Assembly (NCBI RefSeq): GCF_000235625.1
Contig: NZ_AGTR01000013.1
Span: 62,001 to 126,000, forward strand
Length of the DNA: 64,000 bases
Reading direction: 5' to 3'
Source of the DNA: Marinobacter manganoxydans MnI7-9
GTDB taxonomy: Bacteria; Pseudomonadota; Gammaproteobacteria; Pseudomonadales; Oleiphilaceae
The notes beneath the pieces are model-generated. The model was not told the origin of the DNA. It did no database searches and worked only from the letters and a program-made list of their open reading frames with translations. Below are positions 38,191 through 47,038 of the stretch, in pieces. The position numbers and the translations under genes were made by a program. Positions within the stretch are counted from its first letter, which is position 1; each line of letters opens with the position of its first letter.

Positions 38191-38220
38191 GGGGTCAGGA
38201 GAATGCTTTCTTCTGACCCC
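38191..38220. repeat. GGGGTCAGA hairpin repeat, copy 1
   Basis: GGGGTCAGGAGAA is nearly complementary to TTCTTCTGACCCC around GCTT (one mismatch). This is the first of two tandem copies in the 120-nt pilC-pilD gap. Confidence 0.8.
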
Positions 38221-38238
38221 AACTTAAAGCGTGAACTC

Positions 38239-38268
38239 GGGGTCAGATGAAAGCTTTCATCTGACCCC
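38239..38268. repeat. GGGGTCAGA hairpin repeat, copy 2
   Basis: A perfect 15-bp inverted repeat without spacer (GGGGTCAGATGAAAG with CTTTCATCTGACCCC). It is followed on the plus strand by five T residues. In the minus-strand direction, that of pilB-C-D transcription, no T-tract follows, so it may act as a 3' stabilising hairpin between pilC and pilD more than as a terminator. Confidence 0.85.
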
Positions 38269-38280
38269 TTTTTCAGATCG

Positions 38281-39501
38281 TTAACCAACAACCTGACCCA
38301 TCTGGAAGATCGGCAGGTACATGGCGATAATCAGGCCACCAACCAGAACGCCCAGGACTGCCATGATCATTGGTTCCATAAGGGCTGTGAGGTTATCGAC
38401 CATGTCGTCAACCACCGCCTCGTAGTGTTCGGCAACCTTAGCCAGCATTTCGTCGAGGTTACCCGATTCTTCGCCGATCGCCGTTAGCTGGACGGCCATC
38501 ACAGGGAAGATATCTTGCTGACGCATGGAGGCTTGCAGTTGGGTACCGCTCGATACATCGTTTTTGATGCGGTCGATCGCATCTCGGTAAACGGCGTTAC
38601 CGGTCGCGCCGGCCACAGAATCAAGTGCGTCTACCAACGGAACGCCGGCAGCGAAGGTGGTCGAGAGTACGCGACCGAATTTTGCGACGGCGGATTTATC
38701 AAGAATTTCCCCTACGATCGGAAGTTTCAGGACGTATTTGTCGACAATATCTGAAAACTTCTGTGAGCGACGTTTGGCTTCTTTGAATAGAAAAATCGTG
38801 CCCACAATTCCCAGTAAAACAACGAACCACCAGCTTTGGAGCCACTCAGAAAGTCGAACAACCATCTGGGTAAAAACAGGAAGCTCGGCACCAAAGCCTT
38901 GAAATAAGCTTTCAAATTGTGGAACTACCTTCACCAAGAGAATCGCGGTCACAACGATTGCAACCACAATAACGGCAATCGGGTAGGTCATTGCCTTTTT
39001 GACTTTTTTCTTAAGTAGCTCAGTCTTTTCGAGATAGGTGGCAATTCGGTCCAGCATTGCCTCAAGCGCACCGGCTTTTTCGCCGGAATCAACCAAATTG
39101 CAATATAGGTCATCAAAATGCTTCGGATGTTTCCGAAGAGCCCCGGCGAAACTGGTACCCGATGAAATATCATTGCGGATGCTCATAACCAGTTCCTGGA
39201 GCCCCTTGTTCTCAAGACCGTCAGCAACAATGTCAAAGCTTTGAACCAGCGGAACACCGGCCTTCATCATGGTCGCCAGCTGGCGAGTAAGCATGGCGAT
39301 GTCGAAGGGGGTGATCTTTTTGCTGCCACCAAAAAGCGGCTTGGGCTTCTTCTTGACCTTGTCCGGGATAATGCCTTGCTTGCGAAGTTGTGCCTTAACC
39401 AGCGCCAGGTTGGAGCCAGTCAATTCACCCTTGGACTTGTTACCCCTACGGTCTTTCCCTTCCCAAACGTACGATTCCAGCTTCTGTGCTTTCTCTGCCA
39501 T
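38281..39501 (-). CDS. pilC: Type IV pilus inner-membrane platform protein PilC
   Basis: 406 residues with two T2SF domains (about 70-195 and 275-400) and three membrane helices near 175, 225 and 380. The motif ATMMKAGVPLVQSFDI in the first domain repeats as STTFAAGVPLVDALDS in the second. PilC connects the assembly motor PilB and the growing pilus in the inner membrane. It starts 2 nt after the pilB stop. Confidence 0.96.
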   Translation of the reverse strand: MAEKAQKLESYVWEGKDRRGNKSKGELTGSNLALVKAQLRKQGIIPDKVKKKPKPLFGGSKKITPFDIAMLTRQLATMMKAGVPLVQSFDIVADGLENKGLQELVMSIRNDISSGTSFAGALRKHPKHFDDLYCNLVDSGEKAGALEAMLDRIATYLEKTELLKKKVKKAMTYPIAVIVVAIVVTAILLVKVVPQFESLFQGFGAELPVFTQMVVRLSEWLQSWWFVVLLGIVGTIFLFKEAKRRSQKFSDIVDKYVLKLPIVGEILDKSAVAKFGRVLSTTFAAGVPLVDALDSVAGATGNAVYRDAIDRIKNDVSSGTQLQASMRQQDIFPVMAVQLTAIGEESGNLDEMLAKVAEHYEAVVDDMVDNLTALMEPMIMAVLGVLVGGLIIAMYLPIFQMGQVVG

Positions 39502-39503
39502 GC

Positions 39504-41219
39504 TTAATCCTTCGTCACGCGGTTGGCTTCCTCAAGACTTGTTACGCCCTCGATCACTTTCATAAGTGCTGATTGGCGCAAGTTGCGGAAGCCTTCGGCC
39601 TGAGCCTGCTTTGCAATTTTGATGGAACTGGCTTCTTCCATAATCATGCTCGCCAGCTCGTCGGTAATCTTGACCACCTCGTAAATCCCGACGCGGCCTT
39701 TATATCCTCCATTGCATTTATCACAGCCCTTGGGGCGGTACAACGTGAAGCCTGTATCAATTTGTTCCTGTGTGAACCCTTCCTCCAAAAGCACGTCTTG
39801 CGGGACTTCGAAGGGCTGTTTACATGAGCTACACAGTCTCCGGCCAAGGCGCTGGGCAATAATCAGACTCACGGAAGTAGCGATGTTGAACGATGGAACG
39901 CCCATGTTCATCATCCGCGTGAGAGTCTCTGCGGCACTGTTGGTGTGGAGTGTCGATAGAACCAAGTGTCCCGTCTGTGCCGCCTTGATCGCGATATTTG
40001 CGGTTTCCAGATCCCGGATCTCGCCCACCATGATGACGTCAGGGTCCTGACGCAGGAAGGCTCGCAATGCTTCTGCAAAGCCAAGCCCAACGCGGTTGTT
40101 TACGTTGACCTGGTTAATGCCCTCCAGGTTAATTTCTGCCGGGTCTTCCGCAGTGGAGATGTTGATGTCCGGTGTGTTCAGGATGTTCAGCCCGGTATAC
40201 AAAGAAACCGTTTTGCCCGAGCCGGTGGGTCCCGTCACCAGAATCATGCCCTGTGGCTGTTTCAGGGCATCCATATACATCTCTTTCTGGTCTGCCTCAT
40301 AACCGAGCACATCAATGCCCAGCTTTGCCTGGCTGGGATCAAGAATCCGAAGAACAATCTTCTCTCCCCAAAGCGTAGGCAGAGTGTTTACCCGGAAATC
40401 TATGGCTTTAGTCTTGGAAAGCTTCATCTTGATCCGGCCGTCCTGGGGTACCCGACGCTCGGAAATGTCCAGCTGAGCCATAATCTTTACCCGGGCGGAA
40501 ATTTTCGGGGCGAGCTTTATGGAAGGACGGGAGACTTCTTTCAAGATGCCGTCTGTACGGTACCGAACTCGGTAGACCTTTTCATAGGGTTCGAAGTGGA
40601 TATCCGAAGCGCCGCCGCGAATGGCATCCAGCAACATCTTGTTCACATATTTTACTATAGGAGCGTCATCTACCTCGCTGGCAACTACAGCGCCATCGTC
40701 TTCTTGCTCGCCGCCTTCAGTTTCAACACCTTCAAGATCCGAATCATCCAGATCACCCATTGTGGTGTCTTGGGATTCCAGATACTTGTCGATGGCTTCC
40801 CGAAGTTTGGCATCGTCCACCAATATTGCATCGGTGCTTAGACCCGTATTGAACTTGATCTCGTCCAACGCCTGGATGTTGGTCGGGTCTGAAACTGCAA
40901 TGAAAAGCCTGTTGCCTCGCTTGTAGAGAGGCAGGGCGTTGTGCTTGCGGACCAACTTCTCGTCAACCACCTTCTCCGGCATCATTTCTGGGAGAAACGA
41001 AGTCAAGTCCAAAACCGATACCCCGAACTCCATAGCGGCAGAGAACGCAAGCTTGGAGCTATCTGCCAGGTTGTTCTGGGTGAGGTAAGTGATCAGAGGG
41101 ATCCGGTTCTGCGAAGCTTGCAAGAACGCATCTTTTGCCGTTGCCTCATCTAGCAGCCCGTCATCCACGAAGCGCCTCGCAAGACCCGTAAGCGTGATAT
41201 TGCTTTTGTTGGTAGACAT
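39504..41219 (-). CDS. pilB: Type IV pilus assembly ATPase PilB
   Basis: 571 residues. The N-terminal T2SSE_N domain (about 1-150) precedes the motor: Walker A GPTGSGKTVSLYTGL near residue 335, Walker B VGEIRDLETA, and a four-cysteine zinc site (CSSCKQPF ... CDKCNGGYKGR). It hydrolyses ATP to drive pilus extension. An acidic linker EDDGAVVASEVDDAP separates the two parts. It is divergent from pilA across 424 nt. Confidence 0.97.
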   Translation of the reverse strand: MSTNKSNITLTGLARRFVDDGLLDEATAKDAFLQASQNRIPLITYLTQNNLADSSKLAFSAAMEFGVSVLDLTSFLPEMMPEKVVDEKLVRKHNALPLYKRGNRLFIAVSDPTNIQALDEIKFNTGLSTDAILVDDAKLREAIDKYLESQDTTMGDLDDSDLEGVETEGGEQEDDGAVVASEVDDAPIVKYVNKMLLDAIRGGASDIHFEPYEKVYRVRYRTDGILKEVSRPSIKLAPKISARVKIMAQLDISERRVPQDGRIKMKLSKTKAIDFRVNTLPTLWGEKIVLRILDPSQAKLGIDVLGYEADQKEMYMDALKQPQGMILVTGPTGSGKTVSLYTGLNILNTPDINISTAEDPAEINLEGINQVNVNNRVGLGFAEALRAFLRQDPDVIMVGEIRDLETANIAIKAAQTGHLVLSTLHTNSAAETLTRMMNMGVPSFNIATSVSLIIAQRLGRRLCSSCKQPFEVPQDVLLEEGFTQEQIDTGFTLYRPKGCDKCNGGYKGRVGIYEVVKITDELASMIMEEASSIKIAKQAQAEGFRNLRQSALMKVIEGVTSLEEANRVTKD

Positions 41220-41337
41220 AAATTAAATAAGAAACGCAGCCTAAGTTACTGAAACCGGTGTTTTGTCAATTCCAGTGAGTTTAGATGGCTAGCTTCGGTT
41301 TGGAAAGGATTGTGCGCATTCTGCGACGTATACCGTA

Positions 41338-41360
41338 GTCAGAAGAAAGCTTTCTTCTGA
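41338..41360. repeat. GGGGTCAGA hairpin repeat, degenerate copy 3
   Basis: TCAGAAGAAAGC pairs with CTTTCTTCTGA around the central AAGCTT; the outer GGGG/CCCC ends seen in the copies near pilC have decayed (CGTA... ACCC). Confidence 0.7.
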
Positions 41361-41532
41361 ACCCATGTTCAAAAATACGCTTAGCTGAAACCCAGATCTG
41401 ACCAAATTTGTCACCAACTGACGCCGGCGAGCATTCGACCTTATAAGCGGAGAGATACGGGACTTAGTCATCAAGCCCATTAACTAACTGTTTATATTTG
41501 ATAAATTTTCTTTTTTTTCAGACAGGAGAACC

Positions 41533-41548
41533 TGGCACGGCCAATGCA
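41533..41548 (+). promoter_or_regulatory. Sigma-54 (RpoN) promoter of pilA
   Basis: TGGCACGGCCAATGCA matches the -24/-12 consensus TGGCACGRNNNTTGCW at all but one defined position (ATGCA for TTGCA), with the GG and GC dinucleotides correctly spaced. It lies 96 nt before the pilA ATG. In pseudomonads pilA is activated by PilS/PilR through RpoN, whose gene is also in this window. Confidence 0.85.
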
Positions 41549-41643
41549 TTGTTCTTGGCAGGCTCAAAACTCCGGTCACGGGGTACGACTCCACCGGGCC
41601 CGGGCCAGTTAGACTTGTTAACCGATGAACTCAGAGGTCGATC

Positions 41644-42117
41644 ATGAAGAATATGCAAATTAACCATACTCAGAAGGGTTTCACCCTTATCGAACTGATG
41701 ATCGTTGTTGCGATTATCGGTATCTTGGCAGCGATCGCTATTCCGCAGTACCAAGATTATACTGCGCGCTCTCAAGTTAGCCGGGTAGTAGGGGAGGTCT
41801 CTGCCGTCCGCACAGCAGTCGAGGAACTTGTAAACCGTGGCGGCGTGACACTTTCAACTACGGCGAGTGATGCTGGATACATTGGTTACAACGCGGCCGC
41901 TTCAGACTTGGTTTCGGCCTTTGGGATCACCGGTACTCCGCCCAATGTAGTTCTGACTGCTACCATGGGTGATGCGGGTGCGGCCGTAAGTTCTGCCGAA
42001 GTAATTTGGGAGCGTGACAACAACGGTGCGTGGAGCTGCCGTATTGAAGGTGTAACCGACGGACAGGGTGGCTGGAAAAACAGCTATGCTCCGAACGGAT
42101 GTCAGCCTTCTAACTAA
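41644..42117 (+). CDS. pilA: Major type IV pilin PilA
   Basis: 157 residues. A 12-residue leader ends in Gly, and the mature protein begins [19 protein letters not shown] with Glu5 intact. The C-terminal part has the pilin D-region disulfide pair in WSCRIEG and NSYAPNGC, and ends in QPSN. The start is ATG 41644. A sigma-54 promoter lies upstream and an intrinsic terminator follows. The gene after it encodes a Wzy/oligosaccharyltransferase-like protein, the arrangement in which Pseudomonas TfpO/PilO glycosylates pilin near its C-terminus, so this pilin may be glycosylated (inference). Confidence 0.95.
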   Translation: MKNMQINHTQKGFTLIELMIVVAIIGILAAIAIPQYQDYTARSQVSRVVGEVSAVRTAVEELVNRGGVTLSTTASDAGYIGYNAAASDLVSAFGITGTPPNVVLTATMGDAGAAVSSAEVIWERDNNGAWSCRIEGVTDGQGGWKNSYAPNGCQPSN

Positions 42118-42144
42118 TGATTAGAAGCTAGCAGCAGTTTTTAC

Positions 42145-42168
42145 AAAAGGGGCCTGAGGCCCCTTTTT
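42145..42168 (+). terminator. Intrinsic terminator after pilA
   Basis: AAAAGGGGCC pairs with GGCCCCTTTT around TGA and continues into five T residues. It begins 28 nt after the pilA stop, so the next gene needs read-through or its own promoter. Confidence 0.9.
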
Positions 42169-42208
42169 GTTTGTTACGACACCTGTAATTGTCTTTGGGT
42201 GCAGAGCG

Positions 42209-43705
42209 ATGAGAAAAAAGGTTAGGAGCTTCTCTGCCAAAACTGTTTTGGCGGTCACGCTGATATTCTTCAGCTTTTCTATGTTTTCTGACCTAATGCC
42301 TAATATATTTCGTGGCTATGACTCGCAGCGTTTTTTTGTTCTCGGGTTATGGAGTGCAACAATAGTCTATTTTCTGACTCGCTGGGCATTTTTGGGAACA
42401 ATACCTGAGCTTATACGTATTTATTTTTTTCCAGTAGTTTTTCCGCTTTTATTCATACTTCTGGCTGCTCTTCCTCCCCACCCTGTCCCCCATATATGGG
42501 TCGAGCCGTTGCAATATGCATTATTCTTAACCGCAGTTGTTATTTGGGCTTCCGCCTACAAAAATTTGGGAGGCTGGGACACAGCTAAAGAATTAATTCT
42601 GGGCTTATTATTTATTGCGTCTCTTTACGCGTTGATGAATATAAATATATATATTTTTGCTGCTCTGGATGGTTTCTCAAAAATAACAGATGTTATCCCT
42701 TTTGGTTTTGAGAATATGAGGCTATGGAGCCAGATCGCAACATTTATCTTGCCACTATTTGCCTTGGCTGGAGTGTTGTCGCAGAGGTTCTCATCCAGTT
42801 TGCCGTTGAGTTTTCTGATGATCGGCGCCGGGCTTTGGTGGTGGATCGCTTTACTTACAACCTCTAGAGGGACTATTTTCAGTGTAGTTGTCGCCACCCT
42901 GTTTGTTTCCGTCATGTTCAGAAAATATGCTTTCAGAGTTATTAAAATGCTGTTAATACAAGCGTTTCTGGGCCTCTTTTTCTGGATTCTGCTTTCCCTT
43001 TATCTACCTGGTCTCTGGTCGGAAAACGATATCCAGAGAGGGTTGAGCTTTTCTGACTCAGGGCGATTCGCTCTGTGGGCGGAAGCGATACAAATGAGCC
43101 TTGTGGATTTTCCACTCGGAATGGGCCCGATGTCTTGGGTGTTTCATCAGCCATTAACCGCGGGCTACGAGCGCTTTGGTTCGATTGGTTCTCCACATAA
43201 CATGTATTTGTTGTGGGCTGCTGAGTATGGTTGGCTATTTCTAGCGATTCTGATTGGGTCGACCTTGCTAACATTAATGCGGTTGAGGTCGGCTTTTCCA
43301 AGGATAAGAGATTTTTCAGAGTCTGAACAAAAGCATCTGCTGGCTGGCCTTTCTTTATCAGGAGCGGCAGGTATAACCGATGCTAATTTTTCTGGTGTTT
43401 TCATATCGCCTTCATCACTTTTTTTGGCTTTTTTTGTTTTTTCTCAGGTTCTTGGGATTTTGTCTTGCTATGCAGCTGAAGCGGATGGAAAGATAGAGAA
43501 AGCAACTAGCAAAAATTCTCGTTGTCCTCTCTTTATAAGATTGAGCGTTTTTATTTTGGTTGGCCTAGCTCTTTGTTTTTATTGGTTCGGTCTCATTGAA
43601 TTTTTCGATGCAATGTCGCTTGATGCCGAAACTTTTCGTGAACAAGAGCGAAGTCCGTTTGCTGCGAGATTTTGGCTGCATGGCCTGTTTCCGAGATCGC
43701 CATGA
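42209..43705 (+). CDS. O-antigen ligase / pilin O-oligosaccharyltransferase-like membrane protein
   Basis: 498 residues with about 11-12 membrane helices and a Wzy_C-type domain (about 210-370). The periplasmic loop has GPMSWVF and SIGSPHNMYLLWAAEYGW, where the histidine-tyrosine and EYG pattern is typical of WaaL/PglL/TfpO ligases. These enzymes transfer lipid-linked glycans to lipid A or to protein. Its place between two pilin genes favours pilin glycosylation (TfpO- or PglL-like). The start at ATG 42209 is tentative because the ribosome site is weak; the frame is open further upstream. GC is lower than in its neighbours, suggesting transfer as a cassette. Confidence 0.83.
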   Translation: MRKKVRSFSAKTVLAVTLIFFSFSMFSDLMPNIFRGYDSQRFFVLGLWSATIVYFLTRWAFLGTIPELIRIYFFPVVFPLLFILLAALPPHPVPHIWVEPLQYALFLTAVVIWASAYKNLGGWDTAKELILGLLFIASLYALMNINIYIFAALDGFSKITDVIPFGFENMRLWSQIATFILPLFALAGVLSQRFSSSLPLSFLMIGAGLWWWIALLTTSRGTIFSVVVATLFVSVMFRKYAFRVIKMLLIQAFLGLFFWILLSLYLPGLWSENDIQRGLSFSDSGRFALWAEAIQMSLVDFPLGMGPMSWVFHQPLTAGYERFGSIGSPHNMYLLWAAEYGWLFLAILIGSTLLTLMRLRSAFPRIRDFSESEQKHLLAGLSLSGAAGITDANFSGVFISPSSLFLAFFVFSQVLGILSCYAAEADGKIEKATSKNSRCPLFIRLSVFILVGLALCFYWFGLIEFFDAMSLDAETFREQERSPFAARFWLHGLFPRSP

Positions 43706-43768
43706 TCATGTTCCGTTGGTGTGAATTTTGCAAATTGTTATTCATTAGGGTCTTTGTTGAGTAAACAG

Positions 43769-44212
43769 ATGAAAAATGAAGAAATCGGATTCACCTTAAT
43801 TGACCTCATGATCGTTGTTGCGATTGTCGGGATATTGTCGGCGCTAGCGTTCCCTGTTTACCAGAAGTATGTTATTGAATCACAAATGAAAAGAGCAGTT
43901 TCCGAGCTAAGCTATTATCGGGCCAACTTTGAAGAGGCGGTTTCTCGCCCATCAACCTTAGATAATCGCTCTTTGGGTTACACGCCTTCAACTTTGACCA
44001 CGGGAAGTTTGTCTGAAAATATTGCTACTATTAATGGTGACGGTTCTGGTCAATTAGAAGTGACCCTCGGGGGCGATGTTCATCCGATTTTGTCAGGTGT
44101 GATTGTGAGGCATTCGAGAACACCGCTTGGCGAGTGGCGGTGTATCCTTTCCAATACTCCGGTTGACGCGTGGAGATCTAGTTACGTCCCCGACGGATGT
44201 GTTGTCGAATAG
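43769..44212 (+). CDS. Second type IV pilin with Asp at mature position 5
   Basis: 147 residues. The leader MKNEEIG ends in Gly, and the mature protein begins FTLIDLMIVVAIVGILSAL, so the otherwise near-universal Glu5 is Asp. The rest has pilin layout with the C-terminal disulfide pair WRCILS ... SSYVPDGC. ATG 43769 has no strong ribosome site. It follows the ligase-like gene by about 60 nt and shares its lower GC. It could be a minor or pseudo-pilin, or an alternative PilA whose methylation and assembly are altered. Confidence 0.88.
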   Translation: MKNEEIGFTLIDLMIVVAIVGILSALAFPVYQKYVIESQMKRAVSELSYYRANFEEAVSRPSTLDNRSLGYTPSTLTTGSLSENIATINGDGSGQLEVTLGGDVHPILSGVIVRHSRTPLGEWRCILSNTPVDAWRSSYVPDGCVVE

Positions 44213-44231
44213 ACGCATACGTATGTGTTGG

Positions 44232-45593
44232 TTAAACCTCCACCTCCTCAAACAACTCCGGCACCTCAACATCCCAGCCAAACTTATCTCGAATCCTCTT
44301 ACGCATTACGTCACTAGCAACCATCTCCCCGTGAGTGACGTACACTTTCTCAGGCTTGAGTGAACCCTGTTCCAGCCAGGCCAAAATCTCGTTGTAATCC
44401 CCATGCGCAGAAAGCGAATCCAGATTATGAATTTCGGCCTTAACCGGCCAATGCTCGCCATGAATCTTCACCGATTCCGCGCCATTCACCAATGCATCCC
44501 CACGAGTACCTGGAGCTTGGAAGCCCGCAAAAACAATGCTGTTTCGAGGATTCGGTAGAAGTGTTTTCAGGTGGTGTAGCACCCGTCCACCACTGGCCAT
44601 CCCGCTAGCAGAAATAATCACGCAGGGGTAGCGCACCGCGTCCAGCTCAATCGACTCTTCCACCTTTCGAACAAACGTGGTTTTCTCATCAATCAGTTCG
44701 CACTGAGCCGCGTTAAGCTTATGTTCCTTGTGGTGCTTGCAGAAGATCTCCGTAGCCTTGATGGCCATCGGGCTGTTCAGGAACACGGGAAGCTTGGGAA
44801 TCTTCCCGTCGCCCATAATCTTGTGAATTACATAAAGCAGCATCTGTGCCCGGCCAACGGCAAAAGCGGGTAAAAGCACAATGCCTCCGCGACCCGCGGT
44901 TTTAGTAATGATGTCTGCCAATTCCGCTTCCGGGTCCGTCTCGCCATGAGCGCGATCCCCGTAGGTTGATTCGCACACCAGCACGTCGGCTTTCTGCAGC
45001 GGCTCCGGCGGCCGCATGATGATGTCGTTTTGTCGCCCCACGTCACCGCTGAACACAACCGTTCTGTCTGCGCCCTGGTGATGAACGTGCACACAGGATG
45101 ACCCCAGAATATGCCCGGCCGGGGTAAAGGTTACCTGGAACCCTTTCACCGGCTCGAACGTCTCGTGGTAGTGCAGGGACTCAAAATGTTTTAGAGCTTC
45201 CCAGGCGTCTTTCTCGGTGAACAGCGGCTCCGGCATCTCGTGCTTCGAGAACTTCTTGCGGAAGGCGTATTTCGCATCCTCTTCTTGCAGAAAGCCGGCA
45301 TCCGGCAGCAGTACCTTGCACAGTTCATGGGTGGCTTTGGTGCAGTAAACCTTGCCTTTGAAGCCGTTTTTCACCAGGGCGGGTAAATAGCCGGAATGGT
45401 CAATATGGGCGTGGGTAAGCACCACCGCATCAATAGTGGATGGATCCACCGGGAACTTCGCCCAGTTGCGCCGGCGCAGGGTTTTGACGCCCTGGTACAT
45501 GCCACAGTCCACCAGTACACGGTGCCTATCATCCGAGAGCAGGTAGCGGGAGCCGGTGACTGTGCCTGTGCCGCCAAGGAAGCGAAGTTTCAT
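44232..45593 (-). CDS. Beta-CASP metallo-beta-lactamase-fold hydrolase
   Basis: 453 residues. The zinc motif THAHIDHSG lies near residue 60, then a metallo-lactamase core with SGDVGRQND, the beta-CASP insert and the C-terminal SAHGDYNEI block, as in CPSF73-like and YsaA/RNase-J-distant proteins. The family contains nucleases, but the bacterial members of this size are not well characterised. ATG 45593 follows AAGGA at 8 nt; the frame is open further upstream. It converges on the second pilin gene and is divergent from cysQ. Confidence 0.88.
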   Translation of the reverse strand: MKLRFLGGTGTVTGSRYLLSDDRHRVLVDCGMYQGVKTLRRRNWAKFPVDPSTIDAVVLTHAHIDHSGYLPALVKNGFKGKVYCTKATHELCKVLLPDAGFLQEEDAKYAFRKKFSKHEMPEPLFTEKDAWEALKHFESLHYHETFEPVKGFQVTFTPAGHILGSSCVHVHHQGADRTVVFSGDVGRQNDIIMRPPEPLQKADVLVCESTYGDRAHGETDPEAELADIITKTAGRGGIVLLPAFAVGRAQMLLYVIHKIMGDGKIPKLPVFLNSPMAIKATEIFCKHHKEHKLNAAQCELIDEKTTFVRKVEESIELDAVRYPCVIISASGMASGGRVLHHLKTLLPNPRNSIVFAGFQAPGTRGDALVNGAESVKIHGEHWPVKAEIHNLDSLSAHGDYNEILAWLEQGSLKPEKVYVTHGEMVASDVMRKRIRDKFGWDVEVPELFEEVEV

Positions 45594-45683
45594 AGAGGCG
45601 TCCTTCTGGTTCTTTGTTAAGGGAGTGTTACTATTACCCATCATAGTTCATAACGTTTTGATCTGAAGCAGGAAGCGAATCGC

Positions 45684-46460
45684 ATGCATTACAGCTCCAT
45701 CCTCCCGGATGTCATCAAGGTAGCAGACGAGGCCAGCGAGAAAGTGCTTCATATTTACCAGTCAGACTTCAAGGTGAGCTACAAGGCGGATGATTCGCCC
45801 ATCACGGCTGCAGATACCGCTGCCCATGACATCATCGTCCACGGTCTGCGCAGAATAAGTCGCGACATCCCTATACTTTCCGAGGAAGGTAAAGACATTC
45901 CCTGGGAAGAGCGCAAGCACTGGCGCCGATTCTGGCTGGTGGATCCCGTCGACGGTACCAAGGACTTTACGCAGCGCACCGGGGAGTTCACTGTCAACAT
46001 CGCCATGATTGAGGACGGTGAGCCCGTTATGGGTGTGGTCATGGCTCCGGCTTTGAAAGAAGCCTACTGGGGTGTGGTCGGTGAGGGCGCCCATATGCGC
46101 GATCGCACAGGCAAAGTTCACCGGATTAGGGTGGCGGAGCCCAAAAACGTAAAGCGTGTTGTGGCCAGCAAGAATCACCTTAACCCGGAGACCAGAGCGT
46201 TTATCGATAAGCTCGGTGAGCACGAACTCGTGCAGGCTGGCAGCTCGTTAAAGTTTTGCCGTATTGCCGAGGGGCACGCTGATATATACCCACGTATGGG
46301 GCCAACCTGCGAGTGGGATACAGGCGCCGCGCAGGCGGTGCTGGTGGCGGCCGGTGGGAAAGTTCAAACGGTGGATGGCAAGCCTTTGAAATATGGTAAA
46401 CAAGATGTGTTAAATCCTTATTTCATTGCGGCGGGAAGCTGGTACATTCCCCAGCCATGA
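45684..46460 (+). CDS. cysQ: 3'(2'),5'-bisphosphate nucleotidase CysQ
   Basis: 258 residues of the inositol-monophosphatase-like, lithium-sensitive phosphatase family. The metal motifs are ILSEEGKDI, WLVDPVDGTKDF and CEWDTGAAQAVLVAAGG. CysQ hydrolyses 3'-phosphoadenosine 5'-phosphate from sulfate assimilation and recycling of PAPS. Its stop overlaps the rfaH start by 4 nt (ATGA), an unusual coupling of a housekeeping enzyme to the elongation factor that controls the adjoining polysaccharide genes. Confidence 0.94.
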   Translation: MHYSSILPDVIKVADEASEKVLHIYQSDFKVSYKADDSPITAADTAAHDIIVHGLRRISRDIPILSEEGKDIPWEERKHWRRFWLVDPVDGTKDFTQRTGEFTVNIAMIEDGEPVMGVVMAPALKEAYWGVVGEGAHMRDRTGKVHRIRVAEPKNVKRVVASKNHLNPETRAFIDKLGEHELVQAGSSLKFCRIAEGHADIYPRMGPTCEWDTGAAQAVLVAAGGKVQTVDGKPLKYGKQDVLNPYFIAAGSWYIPQP

Positions 46461-46936
46461 CATGGTATGCACTTCAGCACAAGCCGGCGCAGGGTGACCG
46501 TGCCCTGCAACATCTTCAAAATCAAGACATTGTCTGTTTCTACCCGAAAATTACGGTGGAGAAAATCAAAGCCGGCAAGCGCACCAAAAGGCTTGAGCCG
46601 CTCTTTCCCGGCTATCTGTTCGTGAATCTGGAACAAACCGATCCTATGTGGGCAAAACTGCGCTCCACTCGTGGTGTGCTGCGAATTGTGAGTTTTGCCA
46701 ACAAGCCCGCCGCCATCAGTGATGAGGTTATCCAGCACATCAAGGACAGCCTGGATTCGGTGGCAGAGCAGGGCGGTATCAAGCCCGGTCAGGCCGTTCA
46801 CTTGAGTGAGGGGCCGTTCGAGGGCATTCATGCTATCTTCCAGGCCTATGATGGAGAGGCGCGGGCTATCGTGCTGATTAACTTCATGCAGAAGCAGCAG
46901 AGGGTGAAAGTTCCGGTATCTGCGCTGAAAACCTGA
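46457..46936 (+). CDS. rfaH: Transcription elongation factor RfaH
   Basis: 159 residues with the NusG-like N domain: start TWYALQHKPAQGDRALQ, then CFYPKITVEKI and EPLFPGYLFVNLEQ (RNAP clamp-contacting), and a C-terminal KOW-type domain about 105-159 that in E. coli RfaH switches fold from helices to a barrel. RfaH loads onto paused RNA polymerase at ops elements and reduces Rho termination of long surface-polysaccharide operons. An exact ops motif lies about 1.1 kb downstream at 48050-48061. It is coupled to cysQ. Confidence 0.95.
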   Translation: MTWYALQHKPAQGDRALQHLQNQDIVCFYPKITVEKIKAGKRTKRLEPLFPGYLFVNLEQTDPMWAKLRSTRGVLRIVSFANKPAAISDEVIQHIKDSLDSVAEQGGIKPGQAVHLSEGPFEGIHAIFQAYDGEARAIVLINFMQKQQRVKVPVSALKT

Positions 46937-47038
46937 GCAGTTTCCGCTTGAAACATCTACCGAAATCCCATGCCAGGCTTCAGGCTCTGGCTGTTTTAGG
47001 CGAAATGCCTGCATAATAATAAAAAAGGACGGCCACCT

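Larger units (their letters stand above)
41220..41643. other. Divergent pilB-pilA control region
   Basis: The 424-nt gap holds a degenerate GTCAGAAGAAAGC hairpin (41338-41360), an AT-rich tract (about 41480-41520) and the sigma-54 promoter at 41533. A leader of about 85 nt separates the promoter from the pilA ATG; the PilR binding sites expected upstream could not be recognised by eye. Confidence 0.7.
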
